64,000 nucleotides of DNA from Castor canadensis (GCF_047511655.1 NC_133395.1:147178318-147242317); one strand, 5' to 3'. Positions 10,965-23,080 are shown, counted from the first letter of the stretch. Notes: a model not told the origin generated them from the letters alone. A program made the numbers and translations.

Positions 10965-12325
10965 CTAAGTTCATCTTGAGAACAAATGTGTTGTCTAATT
11001 GGAAATGTGTGGAACTCATTTAAGTATATTCTAATAAATTGATATTAGATACTCAACTAAAGAGAAAAACTTGGATCTTTATAACTCTTCAGTTACAGTT
11101 TATAATTTTCTTATGTATTAAACAGTTCAGGCAGGAGGGTAAAAACTCACATACATTTGAAAGGAATAGTAATATTAAGGGTATAATTTGTGTTCTCTGT
11201 TCTTTTAAAATGTTACTTTTATTTTTTAAATTACAAATTAGGAGGGACACAATTTTGTAGGGGTCATGTACCACATTTTATCAAATAAAAATTCCTATGA
11301 ATTATAAGATACAACATTATTTTAAGTACCATTAAGACTTAAAAAAAAACCTCCCAAACTATGTCATTTCATTTATTATCAGATACACCATGATTCAGAT
11401 GTGGAAATGTGGAGGGTCACTGATGCCTTCCAGTCTTTTTGTTATGGCTAAGTAATACTTCATCTGATGAGAGAAAAACAGTTGAATTTGAGCCCAAGTG
11501 CACAAAATCAAGTTGTTTCCTGTCTGCCTAAAGTCTTGGAATGAATTGTGAATTGTGTTTGTTTCTGAAATGCTTTTCTTTTTAAAAGTTCATATTTGGA
11601 GCCTATCCATATAATAAAACAATTTTAAAACTAATTTTGTTATCTGTAGGCTATGGGTTTGACATCTGTTGATTGTATTTATCCTTGAGATTTGGTCACA
11701 TTTCACTAGTTCTTCATATTTTGAGTAATTTTTAATTATATTGAAACTTGGTGATTGTTCTGTTTTATGTCCTGCTAAATTACTCTTGGGACAGTTTTTT
11801 TTTTTTTGTCTTGGAAAGAATCAGCCAGTTGTCGTTCACTCTATGTCTGTTTCATCTTCTGTGGTTGGTTCACATCTGGGCTGCTTTGGTTTCAGTCTTT
11901 CCCATGTGTGCACAGGGTTAGCCTGAGACTCTTGCAGGAAGACCCTCAGAGATGGGGCCTCCCCTTCTTTGTGGTCCCTCCTCTGGGATTTCCTCCTATT
12001 CTGTATGGCCCTCAAGGTCATTTCTCCTGCTACTTTTGATCAGAACATGATTTCCATTACCACTGCCAGGCTGGTTCAGGAGAGAAAATGAAAGCACAAG
12101 AAAAAGGAAATGGGAAATTGAGCCCCGTGTAGGTTGTGTCTTAGGCTGTCACTCTTTCCAGTATCTTCCTGCTTTCGTTTGCTTCTTAGTGTCCTCAGGT
12201 AGTTGTCTTGTAAATTTTGTTCAAAGATATTGGCTCTAATCTGCAAGCAGATTGGGTTCTACCACAGCAGAACTAGAACTCTTCTGCTACATTTTAATTT
12301 TAAAATTGTTGTTTTATTTCTAGAA
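10965..12325. other. Duplicated AT-rich segment without a gene
   Basis: This aligns with copy B at about 45395-46740. Short open frames occur in both copies but are not conserved as a reading frame, and no domain is recognisable. Confidence 0.6.
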
Positions 12326-12329
12326 TTTT

Positions 12330-12412
12330 TTCCTGTGGATATTTTTGGCAGTGCAGTAACCCAGGGCTGTGGCTTTCAGAGCAAGTGCTATACCACCAGG
12401 CTACATCACCAG
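12330..12412 (-). repeat. ID-type SINE, antisense
   Basis: A degraded ID module (AACCCAGGGCTGTGG, then AAGTGCTATACCACCAGGCT). The copy B equivalent is at 46745-46825. Confidence 0.7.
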
Positions 12413-12602
12413 TCCGTGTGTTTTTCTTTTCACACATTTCGAGTCCCATATTTATTCAATATTTATCATGCACATATTGCATATGTGTTTATTCTAATGT
12501 CTGTTACTGGAGACTAGTTGTTTAAGTTACACAGGAATTAGAGAATCTCAGTGTTCTCCAAATTTAGATTTTGCCATCATGTAGGGTTGATCTTAATTTG
12601 GA

Positions 12603-12807
12603 GAATTTTATGGGTGATTGAACTCAGGACCCCATGCTTGCCAGGCTAGCACTTTACCACTTAAGTTATGCCCATGGTCCTTTTTGCTTTTAGATTTTTT
12701 TTTTCAGATAGAGTCTCATCTTTTTCTTGGTTCTGTCTTAGAACTTGATCTTCCTACTCTGCCTCCAAGAAGCTGGGATTATAGACTTGTGCTACCACAT
12801 CTGGCTC
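12603..12807 (-). repeat. Composite tRNA plus 7SL-like SINE, antisense
   Basis: An antisense tRNA module (TTGAACTCAGGACCCCATGC) is followed by an antisense 7SL-like head with GAGTCTCATC and CTGGGATTATAGACTTGTGC. The pair forms a full dimer. The copy B equivalent is at 47020-47225. Confidence 0.8.
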
Positions 12808-12809
12808 CA

Positions 12810-13870
12810 GACAATTTTTTGAGAGTGAATTATTATTGTGTTCTTCCCTGATCTTCAAATGTGAAGACTGGAGATAAGATACTACAAAGCACACATTTTG
12901 TTTTATTTGAAGTCCAAACTAGCATGAAGGAAAACTTTCACCACCAGGTCAAAGGCAGAGCTGGGCCAATCTCATTGTCTTCTCTGCCCCTCACTACATT
13001 GTGTAATCCACACTTTCCCTTAAGAAAACCCTGCTTGGCTTGCCTCTCAATTCTAAGTTCTCACCTCCTGTGAACCCAAGGCCTGTGCCCTGTCCTGAAA
13101 TACCAGTAACCTGTCAGTTACCTGCTTGTCACTAAGTACCCCAAGCAGAACAGGCTTGCCAGGTGGCCAGATATTCAGGTTTTAGGTCATTCTTCATGTT
13201 TGCACTGTGGGATTAAGTTCATTTTGGTAAATGCTGCTATCTATTGAAAGGAATGTTGGTTTTGATTTAGGCAGAATTTGAGCAGTGGTTTTCAGAATGA
13301 CTACCCTGCCCATCCCCTAGAGCAACAATACCCACCTTACGTATGCAAAGAACAAGGTCCTCAGACTCACATCACACAGGTGATTATCTGTACTGCAGAA
13401 AAAGTGCATTTGGTGAGAAGCAATGACTTTATGATGCTAGAATTCTCTGCTGTGTCTGGTACTGTGTTAGAACAGCAGGGACATTTCTAAGGTTTGTTTA
13501 CATCATTAAAACTAAAATGACAGAAAGATTTGCTATGATAATCTTATTAGTAAGGGTATACTTCAGTGGTTAGAATTTTGACCTTATAGTCCTCGAAGGT
13601 GATGTGGCAATTAAATACTTGAATTAACGTTCTATTTTGCCTCCTTGGGTTTCCTTCATCTTGACATATTCCTAATCTAATAGGTTTTCATAAGGGATTG
13701 TTTGCAAGTATATAGATCACTCTTATTTTCATTCTCCCTGTTTTCATTAGTATTGTTAAATAATCCCAAGTGATAAAGCCTATAAATCTTTTATCTTAGG
13801 GAACATGTAGATATTTTCTCTAGATTTGTACATGGCCAGTGTTTAGACATTTCCTCATACAAAGATAAAA
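12810..13870. other. Duplicated segment without a recognised gene
   Basis: Matches copy B at about 47226-48257. No domain, RNA gene or young repeat is recognisable. Confidence 0.55.
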
Positions 13871-13872
13871 AT

Positions 13873-14095
13873 ATTCTTTTAGTATTGGTGGGACTGGGGT
13901 TTGAACCCAGGGCTTTGTGCTTACAAAGGAGGTACTCTACCACTTGAGCCACACCTCCAGTCCATTTGATGCTTGTCATTTTGGAGAGGGATTTTGTGAA
14001 CTATTTCCAGGGGCTGGTCTCAAACTTTGATCCTCCCAATCTCAGACTCCCAAGGAATTAGGATTACAGGCATGTGTCACTAGCATCTGCTCAAA
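13873..14095 (-). repeat. Composite SINE, antisense
   Basis: The tRNA module (GGGGTTTGAACCCAGGGCTT, then CCACTTGAGCCACACCTCC) is followed by a degraded 7SL-like head ending in GGATTACAGGCATGTG. It is shared with copy B at 48258-48470. Confidence 0.8.
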
Positions 14096-14244
14096 GATCG
14101 AAGTATTCTATACACAGATATAGATACACATATCCTGTGTGCTATGATTAATCATTTTAAATACAGTTCACTGGCTCACCCTGAGGCCATCTATCCATCA
14201 ATAAATAATTTAGCATTTTTTCCTCCACTTAGGTTTTATGAGTT

Positions 14245-15060
14245 GATCATTTATATTTCATTACTAATGAGCACCAAAGGGCTGATGGTGCTATAGCCTT
14301 TGCTCACAAGCATTGAGCCACGCAGCATTCCTGAGAAAGAAGTACAACACAGTGTAAAAAGTGCATGGCCACAAAAAACTCCTGAGCAGCAGAATGGTCT
14401 GGGTGGCCTTAGTTCTGGGGAGGCTTCTTTAGAAAGGCTGGGCTGTGCAGATGTGGGGACCATCTCCTATGCCTGCACAAGACAGTCACCATGGAACCAC
14501 TGGAGAGGGTCATAGCCCTAGATGGAAGACAGCCTGGAAGGTCACCAGTGTGGAAAATAAGTGCCCAAGGAAAAAATTCAGTGGCCAAAGAGAGCAGGAT
14601 TCAGTGACAAACATTACATAGACTACAGTCACGTTGTGGGTGGCAATGGTGGTGTGAGGATTTAGATTTGAACTTTGACAAACAGAGGTGTCTGAGGCTG
14701 AGGGTGATGGCCTGGAGGACATCAGCAGGCAGGTGCCACAAGGGAGAGGCCCCTCGTCAACCTGTACAAGGAGATCATTGATTTACATTTGTTTCCTCAT
14801 AGCTCTGAGACCCCAAATGTCTAGCCATGATCCCCGTGCCAGCAGTGTCACTAGGTAGATTGGGGCCATGTCCCTGATACTCAGGCCAGGGACTTGGGCT
14901 TGTGCTTCAGAGGGAATCTGAGGACGTAGAAGAGAAGGATGGTGCTGGCCACGATTCCAGCAGCAACTTCAGAGAAAAGGCATTTCTCATGGCAAGAAAA
15001 ATGTAAGGTGTTGCTTTTGTTCATGCTATGATGTAATGAAACACACCAAATATGCATAGT
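14245..15060 (-). pseudogene. Vomeronasal type-1 receptor pseudogene, copy A
   Basis: V1R landmarks appear in order on the minus strand. An N-terminal segment with FSEVAAGIVASTILLFYVLR and KHKPK is the TM1 region. VLQAITLSLRHLCLSKFKSKS-like sequence near 14650-14720 is the TM3/loop hallmark. FVTESCSLWPLNFF follows near 14590, then KEASPELRPPRPF and SKGYSTISPLVLISNE near 14255-14420. Each lies in a different frame with stops between, so no receptor can be made. Intact V1Rs are intronless seven-helix pheromone receptors of about 300 residues in vomeronasal neurons. The counterpart at 48655-49455 is also dead; damage in the TM1-TM3 part is largely shared, so it predates the duplication. Confidence 0.9.
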
Positions 15061-15540
15061 GTGAAATGTGAGAAAATTCTTCCTCACAAGTGTTATCACC
15101 TGCATCAGTCTTAGCCACCAGTACTGCCTTCATCAAAATGTGTGTTCATCCCAGTGTCCTTTTCCCTCAAAACTCAAGTCCACCCCCCACACCAAAGCCA
15201 AACCCTTCTCTCTATAGCACCAACATCTCTGAATCATGACTGGGTGTGTATCCCATTGCTGGGGTGCTGTAGGTCTGAGTGTTCTGTGCATCAGTAATTC
15301 CTGTATTTAGGAAAAGTATGTCCTCATTTTTAATTCTCATTGTGTAGTTTTTCAGGGGCAGGGTTGATGTATTATCTGTTTTATCTTCACCATCCTGAGT
15401 GCTCAGCACATAGAAAGAGTTCTGCTATTGTAGAAAGGTTGTAATAAGACTGTCCCGTGAGCATCAGTGTGGTAGCCAGGCACAGGTTCAATTATCACCG
15501 TGTTCATGTTGGTTAATAATTTCCAGATCAGAAATTCAAA

Positions 15541-15590
15541 TATTCTTTTTTTGGTGGTACTAGGGTTTGAACTCAAGGCCTTGCACTGTA
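15541..15590 (-). repeat. tRNA-type SINE fragment, antisense
   Basis: TGGTGGTACTAGGGTTTGAA followed by CTCAAGGCCTTG, ending abruptly. The copy B equivalent is at 49928-49975. Confidence 0.65.
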
Positions 15591-15662
15591 AATTAAATAT
15601 TCTTAACACATTCAACAACAAAATGTTGATAAGTGTGGGCTCAAGTCAGACTGCTTGAATTT

Positions 15663-16022
15663 ATTTTCTTTTGTATTTTTTTTGTATTAGCATGCAGTGA
15701 TAATCTGAGGTTTCATTGTGATAATTCCATAAATGGGTACAGTGTTCTGTGAACAATTCACCGTCCCCCCATTACATTGCCATTCCTTCTTCCCCCTTTT
15801 TGGAATAATGTTTGTTGGGCTTCATTATGCTGTCTTCACACATACACACACACACACACATGATAATTTGATCCTCTTCACCCCTCAGTATCCTTTTCTT
15901 TCCCCCTCAGACTGATTCCCACACCTAGACAGCCCCCTTTTATATTCATGTTTTGCTTTGGGGTGCTGGGGATTGAACTCACAGCTTCATGAATGCTAGG
16001 TAAGTGATGAACTGCACCCCAA
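15663..16022 (-). mobile_element. L1 3'-end-like fragment with (CA)n and SINE
   Basis: An L1-tail-like antisense run (15663-15950) contains a CA tract at about 15838-15860 and is followed by an antisense ID-like module (GGGGTGCTGGGGATTGAACT) at 15952-16022. The unit sits inside an MIR-like remnant. The copy B equivalent is at 50055-50340. Confidence 0.55.
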
Positions 16023-16552
16023 AGAGATTAATTTAATTTAAATCTGTAGCATTTCACTTATTGCAAGGGTGACCTTGAGCAGTCACTTAACACATTGAAA
16101 AATACGAATTTTATTACATATATTCTGGTGATGCTATGAGTTTAAAAAGAGTAAACCTCACATGGAAGAGTGAGTGGAACATATTATTCCTATAGAAATG
16201 CCAGCTGTCATTTTTATTATTATCTAGTTCCTTGTACATGTGATTTATGGGAGTAAATAGCTACTTATTTCCTAGTATCCCTGCCAAAAAGGGAGAAAAG
16301 GAATGAGTACAAATTAACAGACAACTGCTCAAAATCTTGTAGAGAGAACTCTGGTAGAATTTCAGATCTTTGCTCTGGGTCTACCAAGATAGCTATCCAT
16401 CTTACATATTTAAATTTTCATGCCAGAAAAGTGTAGTGTAAGTGTGTAGAGTCAGTTATCAGTTCTTAACTGGAATGTATTCCAAGTCTTCTTTTTCCAT
16501 TCTTAGGCATGTGGAGTCGGGTTGGTACACCACATTTTAAAAGGATTCAGGG

Positions 16553-16955
16553 AAACTAGCTAGCATTTGTTGCCCTTAATGCAGAGAAACTAAAGCAGAT
16601 ACCTTAAAGCAACTGAGGCCAATAGGAAAAGGGGACCAGGAACTAGAGAAAAGGTTAGATTAAAAAGAATTAACCTAGAAGGTAACACCCACGCACAGGA
16701 AATCAATGTGAGTCAATGCCCTGTATAGCTATCCTTACCTCAACCAGCAAAACCCCTTGTTCCTTCCTATTATTGCTTATACTCTCTCTACAACAAAATT
16801 AGAGATAAGGGCAAAATAGTTTCTGCTGGGTATTGAGGGGGGGAGCGGGAGGGGGTGGAGTGGGTGGTAAGGGAGGGGGTGGGGGCAGGGGGGAGAAATA
16901 AACCAAGCCTTGTATGCACATATGAATAATAAAAGAAAAATGAAAAAAAAATAAA
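16553..16955 (+). mobile_element. L1 3' tail, post-duplication insertion
   Basis: About 400 bp of L1 3' UTR in sense orientation, ending with AATAAA (16928-16933) and an A-rich tail. It is flanked by a perfect 15-bp duplication, TAAAAGGATTCAGGG, at 16538-16552 and 16956-16970. Copy B has that 15-mer once (50948-50962), an empty site. The insertion point reads TTTT/AA on the nicked strand, the usual L1 endonuclease preference. A G-rich purine tract lies at 16835-16895. Confidence 0.95.
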
Positions 16956-16999
16956 TAAAAGGATTCAGGGTGTTTTGATTAATATCCAGGGTCATTCCT

Positions 17000-18385
17000 A
17001 TTTAGGGTTTTAAGGAGAGGACAGGTATCCCCTATACCCTGAGAGGTGGTTGTCTGTAGGACTTGAAGCTTTAGTGTCTCCTTCAAGTAAGTGATGATAT
17101 TTCTCCAGACTGGAGAGGCCCAAGCATAAAATTTTACTAGAGATTTTGAAATGACCTACTTCATGGACTATTTCCCACAGAATGCAAGTATTCACTTTAA
17201 GTTTTATGAACACAGGTACATCATATTGTAAAGCGAGTCCATTCACCTGTTCTTGATGTTTTAGCTGGTCATCAGGGTGGAAACCTAAATTGTTTTCACA
17301 GGTACTCAGAGTGCTGTGGTCCTATGAGTAATAAGAGAAAGAATTCTGAGGAATCATGAACATTAAAGTATTCCTAGCCTAGTTGGGAAATTGGTGAAGA
17401 CCTTTGATAATTTCTAGTTTCTAAAATAGAAATTCCATAGTAAAACTAGAAGTTACTCTTTTCCAAAGTACTGATCAAGTAAAATGACAGATTTCTCCTT
17501 TCAATCAGCAGTATTGTATTGTGTAATTCAAAATAGCCAGAAGAGAAGATTTTGAATGTTCCCTTCACAAAGCAATGAGGACAGATAACCTACATTTTCC
17601 TGAGCTGATACACACAGTGTTTGAATGTATGGAAGCATCACATATTACCCATAAAGAGGAGCAGTTGCTGTCTGTCAATTAGAAGTCTAGAAAAGAGGAG
17701 AGGTGAGGTGCCCGGTGAACAACAGAAGATCACTCATCTAATGGTCCAGCTATCTCCAAGATTTATGGGTCAAGTGTTTTCAGGAAGGACACACAGCTAA
17801 ATGGTCTCTAATGTGTTATTTGTGAAAAATGGGATATACCTTTTATGTAAGTTACGAAATACATACTGACAACTGTTTAAAACAAGATTGTATAGGTATA
17901 TAACATTTAAAAGATAGTTTATAATAATTACATAGAGTGAAAATTCTAAAATTGCCTTCTCTCATGTCATTCCCATGAAGTACAGGCTTTGTTTTAATTC
18001 CACTGAAAAAAAGTGAGGCTTACAAAATTTGTCAAGTAGCATGCTTAACATTTTGTAAGTAAGGGTATAGGGCTAGATTTAAAAAGTGTAATTTTTAATT
18101 TTTTAGGACTAGATTATTTTCAGTGTTATTTACAGCATTAAAGTCCTACAAACAAATTTTGAAGGAAAGACAGGAACGTGCCTGTGGTATAAATTTGCAA
18201 GAATATTCTGGAAGTTATGGTTTAAGTGAATTGCTTTTCCACAGAGTTTTGGTTTAGGGAAGTGACGCAGTTGGATATATGTTACTTGGACCACGCACAA
18301 CTGTATCAGTGAGGCACTGTCTCCAATTACGTCTGTTCTATGGTGTGTGTAAACAGTATAAAGAACGGTACATGGCTCTTTCTAC
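17000..18385. other. Duplicated non-coding segment, right end of copy A
   Basis: Aligns with 50980-51368 plus 55484-56630. About 17540-17900 is nearly identical to copy B. No coding or RNA gene is seen. Confidence 0.6.
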
Positions 18386-18552
18386 ACTAGTGGCTTCATA
18401 TCTGGGTCCTCTATTCTGTTCCCCTGGTCTTCATGTCTGTTTTTGTGCCAGTACCATGCTGTTTTTATTGTTATTGCTTTGTAATATAGTTTGAAGTCAG
18501 GTATTGTGATACCTCCTGCATTGTTCTTTTGACTGAGTATTGCCTTGGCTAT

Positions 18553-21056
18553 TCATGGCCTCTTGTGTTTCCATATAAATTTCACAGTAGATTTTTCAAT
18601 CTCTTTAATGAATGTTGTTGGAATTTTGATGGGAATTGCATTAAACATGTAGATTACTTTTGGGAGTATTGACATTTTTACTATGTTGATTCTACCAATC
18701 CATGAGCATGGGAGATCTCTCCACTTTCTATAGTCTTCCTCAATCTCTTTCTTCAGAAGTGTATAGTTTTCCTTGTAGAGGTCTTTCACATCTTTTGTTA
18801 GGTTTACACCTAGGTATTTGATTTTTTTTAGGCTATCGTAAATGGAATTGTTTTCATACATTCTTTTTCAGTTTGCTCATTGTTAGTGTATAGAAATGCT
18901 AATGATTTTTTTATGTTGATTTTATATCCTGCTACCTTGCTGTAGCTATTGATAATGTCTAGAAGCTTCTGAGTAGAGTTTTTTGGGTCTTTAAGGTATA
19001 GGATCATGTCATCTACAAATAGAGATATTTTGACAGTTTCTTTACCTATTTGTATTCCTTTTATTCCTTCTCCTTGCCTAATTGCTCTGGCTAGGAATTC
19101 CAGTACTATGTTGAATAGGAGTGGAGATAGTGGACATCCTTGTCTGGTTCCTGATTTTAGAGGGAATGGTTTCAGTTTTTCTCCGTTAAGTATAATGCTG
19201 GCTGTAGGTTTGTCATATATAGCTTTTATAATGTTGAGGAACTTTCCTTCTATTCCTAGTTTTCTTAGAGCTTTTATCATGAAATGATGTTGGATCTTAT
19301 CAAAGGCTTTTTCTGCATTTATTGAGATGATCAAGTGGTTTTTGTCTTTGCTTCTGTTAATGTGGTTTATTACATTTATTGATTTTTGTATGTTGAACCA
19401 CCCCTGCATCCCTGGGATGAAGCCTACTTGGTCGTGGTGAATGATCTTTTTGATGTGTTGTTGAATTCGGTTTGCCATTATTTTGTTGAGGATTTTTGCA
19501 TCAGTGTTCATTAAGGAGATTGCCCTATAGTTCTCCTTTTCGGAGGTGTCTTTGCCTGGTTTTGGGATAAGCGTAATACTGTCTTCATAAAATGTGTTTG
19601 GCAGTTTTCCTTCCCTTTCTATTTCGTGGAACAGTTTAAGGAGGGTTGGTATCAGTTCTTCTTTAAAGGTCTGATAGAATTCAGCAGAGAATCCATCAGG
19701 TCCTGGACTTTTCTTTTTGGGGAGACTCTTGATTGCTGCTTCAATTTCATTTTGTGTTATAGATCTATTCAGGTGATTAATTTCCTCTTGGTTCAGTTTT
19801 GGATGATCATATGTATCTAGAAATCTGCCCATTTCTTTAAGATTTTCAAATTTATTTGAATATAGGTTCTCGAAGTAGACTCTGATGATTTCCTGGACTT
19901 CCATGTGTTTGTTGTTATCTCCCCTTTTGCATTCCTGATTCTACTAGTTTGGATTTTTTCTCTCCTCATTTTAGTCAGGTTTGACAGGGGTCTATCTATC
20001 TTGTTTATGTTTTCAAAGAACCAACTTTTTGTTTCATTAATTCTTTGTATGGTTTTTTTGGTTTCTATTTCGTTGATTTCAGCTCTCCTTCTATCTGTTT
20101 TGGGATTTGGTTGTTCTTGTTTTCTTAGGAGTTTGAGATGTATCATTAGGTCATTGATTTGGGATCTTTCAGTCTTTTTAATATATGCAGTCATGGCTAT
20201 AAACTTTCCTCTCAGGACTGCCTTTGCTGTGTCCCATAGATTCCGGTAGCTTGTGTTTTCATTTTCATTGACTTCCAGTAACTTTTTAATTTCCTCTTTT
20301 ATTTCATCAATGATCCATTGTTCATTAAGTAATGAGTTATTTAGTTTCCAGCTGTTTGCATGTTTTTTGTCTTTACTTTTGTTGTTGAGTTCTAGTTTTA
20401 TTGCATTGTGATCAGATAGTATGCACGGTATTATTTCTATTTTCTTATATTTGCTGAGGCTTGCTTTGTGCCCTAGGATATGATCTATTTTGGAGAAGGT
20501 TCCATGGGCTGCTGAGAAGAATGTATATTGTGTAGAAGTTGGATGAAATGTTCTGTAGACATCTACTAGGTCCATTTGATCTATTGCATATTTTAGATCT
20601 TGGATTTCTTTATTGAGTTTTTGTTTCAATGACCTATCTATTGATGATAATGGGGTGTTAAAGTCTCCCACAACCACTGTGTTGGTGTTTATATATGCTT
20701 TTAGGTCTTTCAGGGTATGTTTGATGAAATTGGGTGCGTTGACATTGGGTGCATACAGATTGATAATTATTATTTCCTTTTGGTCTATTTCCCCTTTTAT
20801 TAGTATGGAATGTCCTTCTTTATCTCATTTGATCAATGTAGGCTTGAAGTCTACTTTGTCAGAGATAAGTATTGCTACTCCTGCCTGTTTTTGGGAGCCA
20901 TTGGCTTGGTAAATCTTCTTCCAGCCTTTCATCCTTAGCCTATGCTTATTTCTGTCGGTGAGATGGGTCTCCTGTAAGCAACAAATTGTTGAATCTTCCT
21001 TTTTAATCCATTTCGTCGAAGGGTGCCTTTTGATGGGTGAATTAAGTCTGTTAACA
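18553..21056 (-). pseudogene. L1 ORF2 remnant (endonuclease-reverse transcriptase)
   Basis: Three overlapping open stretches in different frames (20677-19817, 19904-18828, 18861-18553) cover the endonuclease and reverse transcriptase. The endonuclease part shows [13 protein letters not shown] and [11 protein letters not shown]. The RT fingers/palm show [29 protein letters not shown] and [13 protein letters not shown]. The catalytic box is FVDD where the related copy at 29299-29835 has FADD. Frameshifts and the missing C-terminus make it non-functional. ORF2p nicks DNA and primes reverse transcription in intact elements. Confidence 0.9.
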
Positions 21057-21314
21057 TTAAGCGTTAGTACTGATAGTTATGTGGTGATTCCTGTCATTTA
21101 GTTGTCTTAGTGTTTTGAAGGTTTGATTGTGTGTACCTAAGTTGAGGTTACTCTCTACTGTCTTGCTTTTTCTTTTCCTGTGGTTTGGTGCTGCCTGTCT
21201 TTTCATGGTTAAGTTGGGTTTCACTTTCTGTGTGCAGAATCCCTTGAAGAATCCTTTGTAGTGGTGGCTTTGTGGTCACTTATTGTTTTAGTTTCTGCTT
21301 ATCATGGAAGACTT

Positions 21315-21560
21315 TTATTGCTCATCTATTTTGAATGATAGTTTTGCTGGGTAGAGTATCCTGGGGTTGAAGTTATTTTCATTCAGTGCCTGGAAGATCT
21401 CACCCCACGCTCTTCTTGCTTTTAATGTTTCTGTTGAGAAGTCTGCTGTGATTTTAATGGGTTTACCTTTGTATGTTACTTGTTTTTTCTCTCTTACAGC
21501 CTTCAATATTCTTTCCTTAGTTTCTGAACTTGTTGTTTTAATGATGATATGCCGTGGGGT
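21315..21560 (-). pseudogene. L1 ORF1 C-terminal remnant
   Basis: Minus-strand translation gives KAVREKKQVTYKGKPI, then FSTETLKARRAWGEIFQ and NPRILYPAKLSF, matching the C-terminal domain of the L1 ORF1 RNA-binding chaperone. The coiled-coil half is missing: to the right the sequence passes directly into 5'-UTR-like sequence, implying an internal deletion or rearrangement. Confidence 0.85.
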
Positions 21561-22544
21561 AGTTCTATTTTGATCTGGTCTGTTTGGTGTCCTGGAGGCC
21601 CCTTGCCTCAGGGTGTTTGAACCCAGTGCTTCCTTGGTGTGCTGGGCTGTCTGGTGTAGGTGGGATCTCTGAAGTGGTCTGGCCAGGAGCCTGGTTTGTG
21701 AGCAGTTGCTGATCCCTTCTGCCTACAGGGCAAGTTGCAATTGGCCTCTATGTTCACTCACTTTTCAGCTTACTACCAGATTTCCCAAGGTGATCTAATA
21801 TGTTTCTGACTTAACCAGGCTTGTGGCTGTGTTGTTCCACACTGCTTTGGCTCTGGCAGGTCAGCCCCTCCCTCAACAAGGTAGGACAACTTAGCATTGT
21901 GTTCCACCCTTGAGTTAAGCTCAGTGTTCTGACCTGCCCTTGCTTGGAAGGTTGGTTCTGCATTTTGCCTCACTCCCACCAGTCAGAGGTGAATTATGTT
22001 CTCCATCTATGGTGTTCAGTTTTGCTCAGGGAGGGTGCATTCTGCCCACCAGTTGTGCTGGACTATGTGGTTCCCTCAAGACTGGGTGTTCTCTGGTGCT
22101 CATCTGTTGGGGTTTTTGGGTCACTCAGGCAGAGTTGTGTCCACATGATAGGACCTAGTACATTGCAGAGTCAAGTTCAGCTTGTTCTGCAGTCCTTTGC
22201 TTCTTCCAAGAAAAAGAAAGAAAGAAAAGAGAAACAAAAAAAAGAAAGAAAGAAAAACAGCTGGTGACTTCCTTGAGGCAGATTGGTGGCTGTGCCAACC
22301 CAGCCTGTGCTGGCACTTCCTCAGATGTTATGTGCAACTAAAAGCTGTTTTTAGGAGTCTTGTTTGTTGAATTTTATGTGCACCCTATATGTTGGTGTTG
22401 ACTCAGTTGGCTAAAAAAAAAAAAAATCAGAATTACCCAAGTCTAGCCACACTGAAATCAGAAGTATTTTTCTGAAATCATGGAGCTCAGGGTTTCTGCT
22501 TTGCTCAGCTATCTGCAATCTTGGATCTCTGCTATTTGACTTTG

Positions 22545-23080
22545 TGAGTCTGACTTATTTTGCTTAACATGATGATCTCCAGCTCTATCCATTTTCCTAT
22601 AAGTGACATAATTCCATTCTTCATTCTGGCTGGGTAACACTCCATTGTGTATATAGACTATGTTTTATTTATCCACTCATCAGTTGATAGGCCCCCCAGG
22701 CTGCTTGCATAGCTTGGCCATTGTGAATAATACTGCAATTAAGCATGATCCTGATTTTTGATTTTTCAGGATTTGTGTATCTTTATTGAGTTCTTTTTCC
22801 ATATCCTGCCTTATCTTCTTCATTTCATTCAGTCCTTTATTTGAGGTTTTTAAAATTCAAGCATTTATCTGTATCCGCTTTAATTTTATTGAATATTCTT
22901 TTGAATTCTTTGAAACTTCATCTATTCCATCTCATTAGAATCTCTTATTTTAGAATTGACTTTCGGGGGAAGTTATGTTGCCTTTTTTCATATTTATTGT
23001 GTTTCTGTGTTGGGATTTATGTATCTGAGGTGAAATCATTGGTTGGAGGTTTTAATCACCTGTAGTCTTTCAGTTGAATT
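22545..23080 (-). mobile_element. Fragments of older L1s, antisense
   Basis: GTGACATAATTCCATTCTTC and GGCCATTGTGAATAATACTG mark an old antisense ORF2 C-terminus (about 22545-22750). The AT-rich stretch to 23080 resembles another L1 5' region. Confidence 0.6.

Larger units (their letters stand above)
3535..18392 (+). repeat. Segmental duplication, copy A
   Basis: This block repeats in the same orientation at 38765-56633. The first 560 bases align without gaps at an offset of 35,230 with about three substitutions. The left edge is the shared ATCCAGCATTGTCAG. The right edge is ACACTAGTG, after which copy A enters an L1 while copy B continues into unrelated sequence. The block carries a GC-rich promoter-like segment, a zinc-finger pseudogene and a V1R pseudogene. 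Relative to copy B, it has its own segment at about 4810-5846, an extra L1 tail at 16553-16955, and two losses of roughly 70-80 bp near 18215-18290. Confidence 0.95.
18391..22540 (-). mobile_element. L1 lacking its 3' end, antisense
   Basis: In minus orientation the element runs from a 5'-UTR-like region (about 21570-22540) through a partial ORF1 to ORF2, then stops within ORF2 at the right edge of duplication copy A. The C-terminal ORF2 part, 3' UTR and A-tail are absent. L1 insertions normally keep the 3' end, so the cut at 18391 was made by a rearrangement. The junction shares GTG with copy B. A GAAA-rich tract at 22209-22259 lies in the 5' region. Confidence 0.85.
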
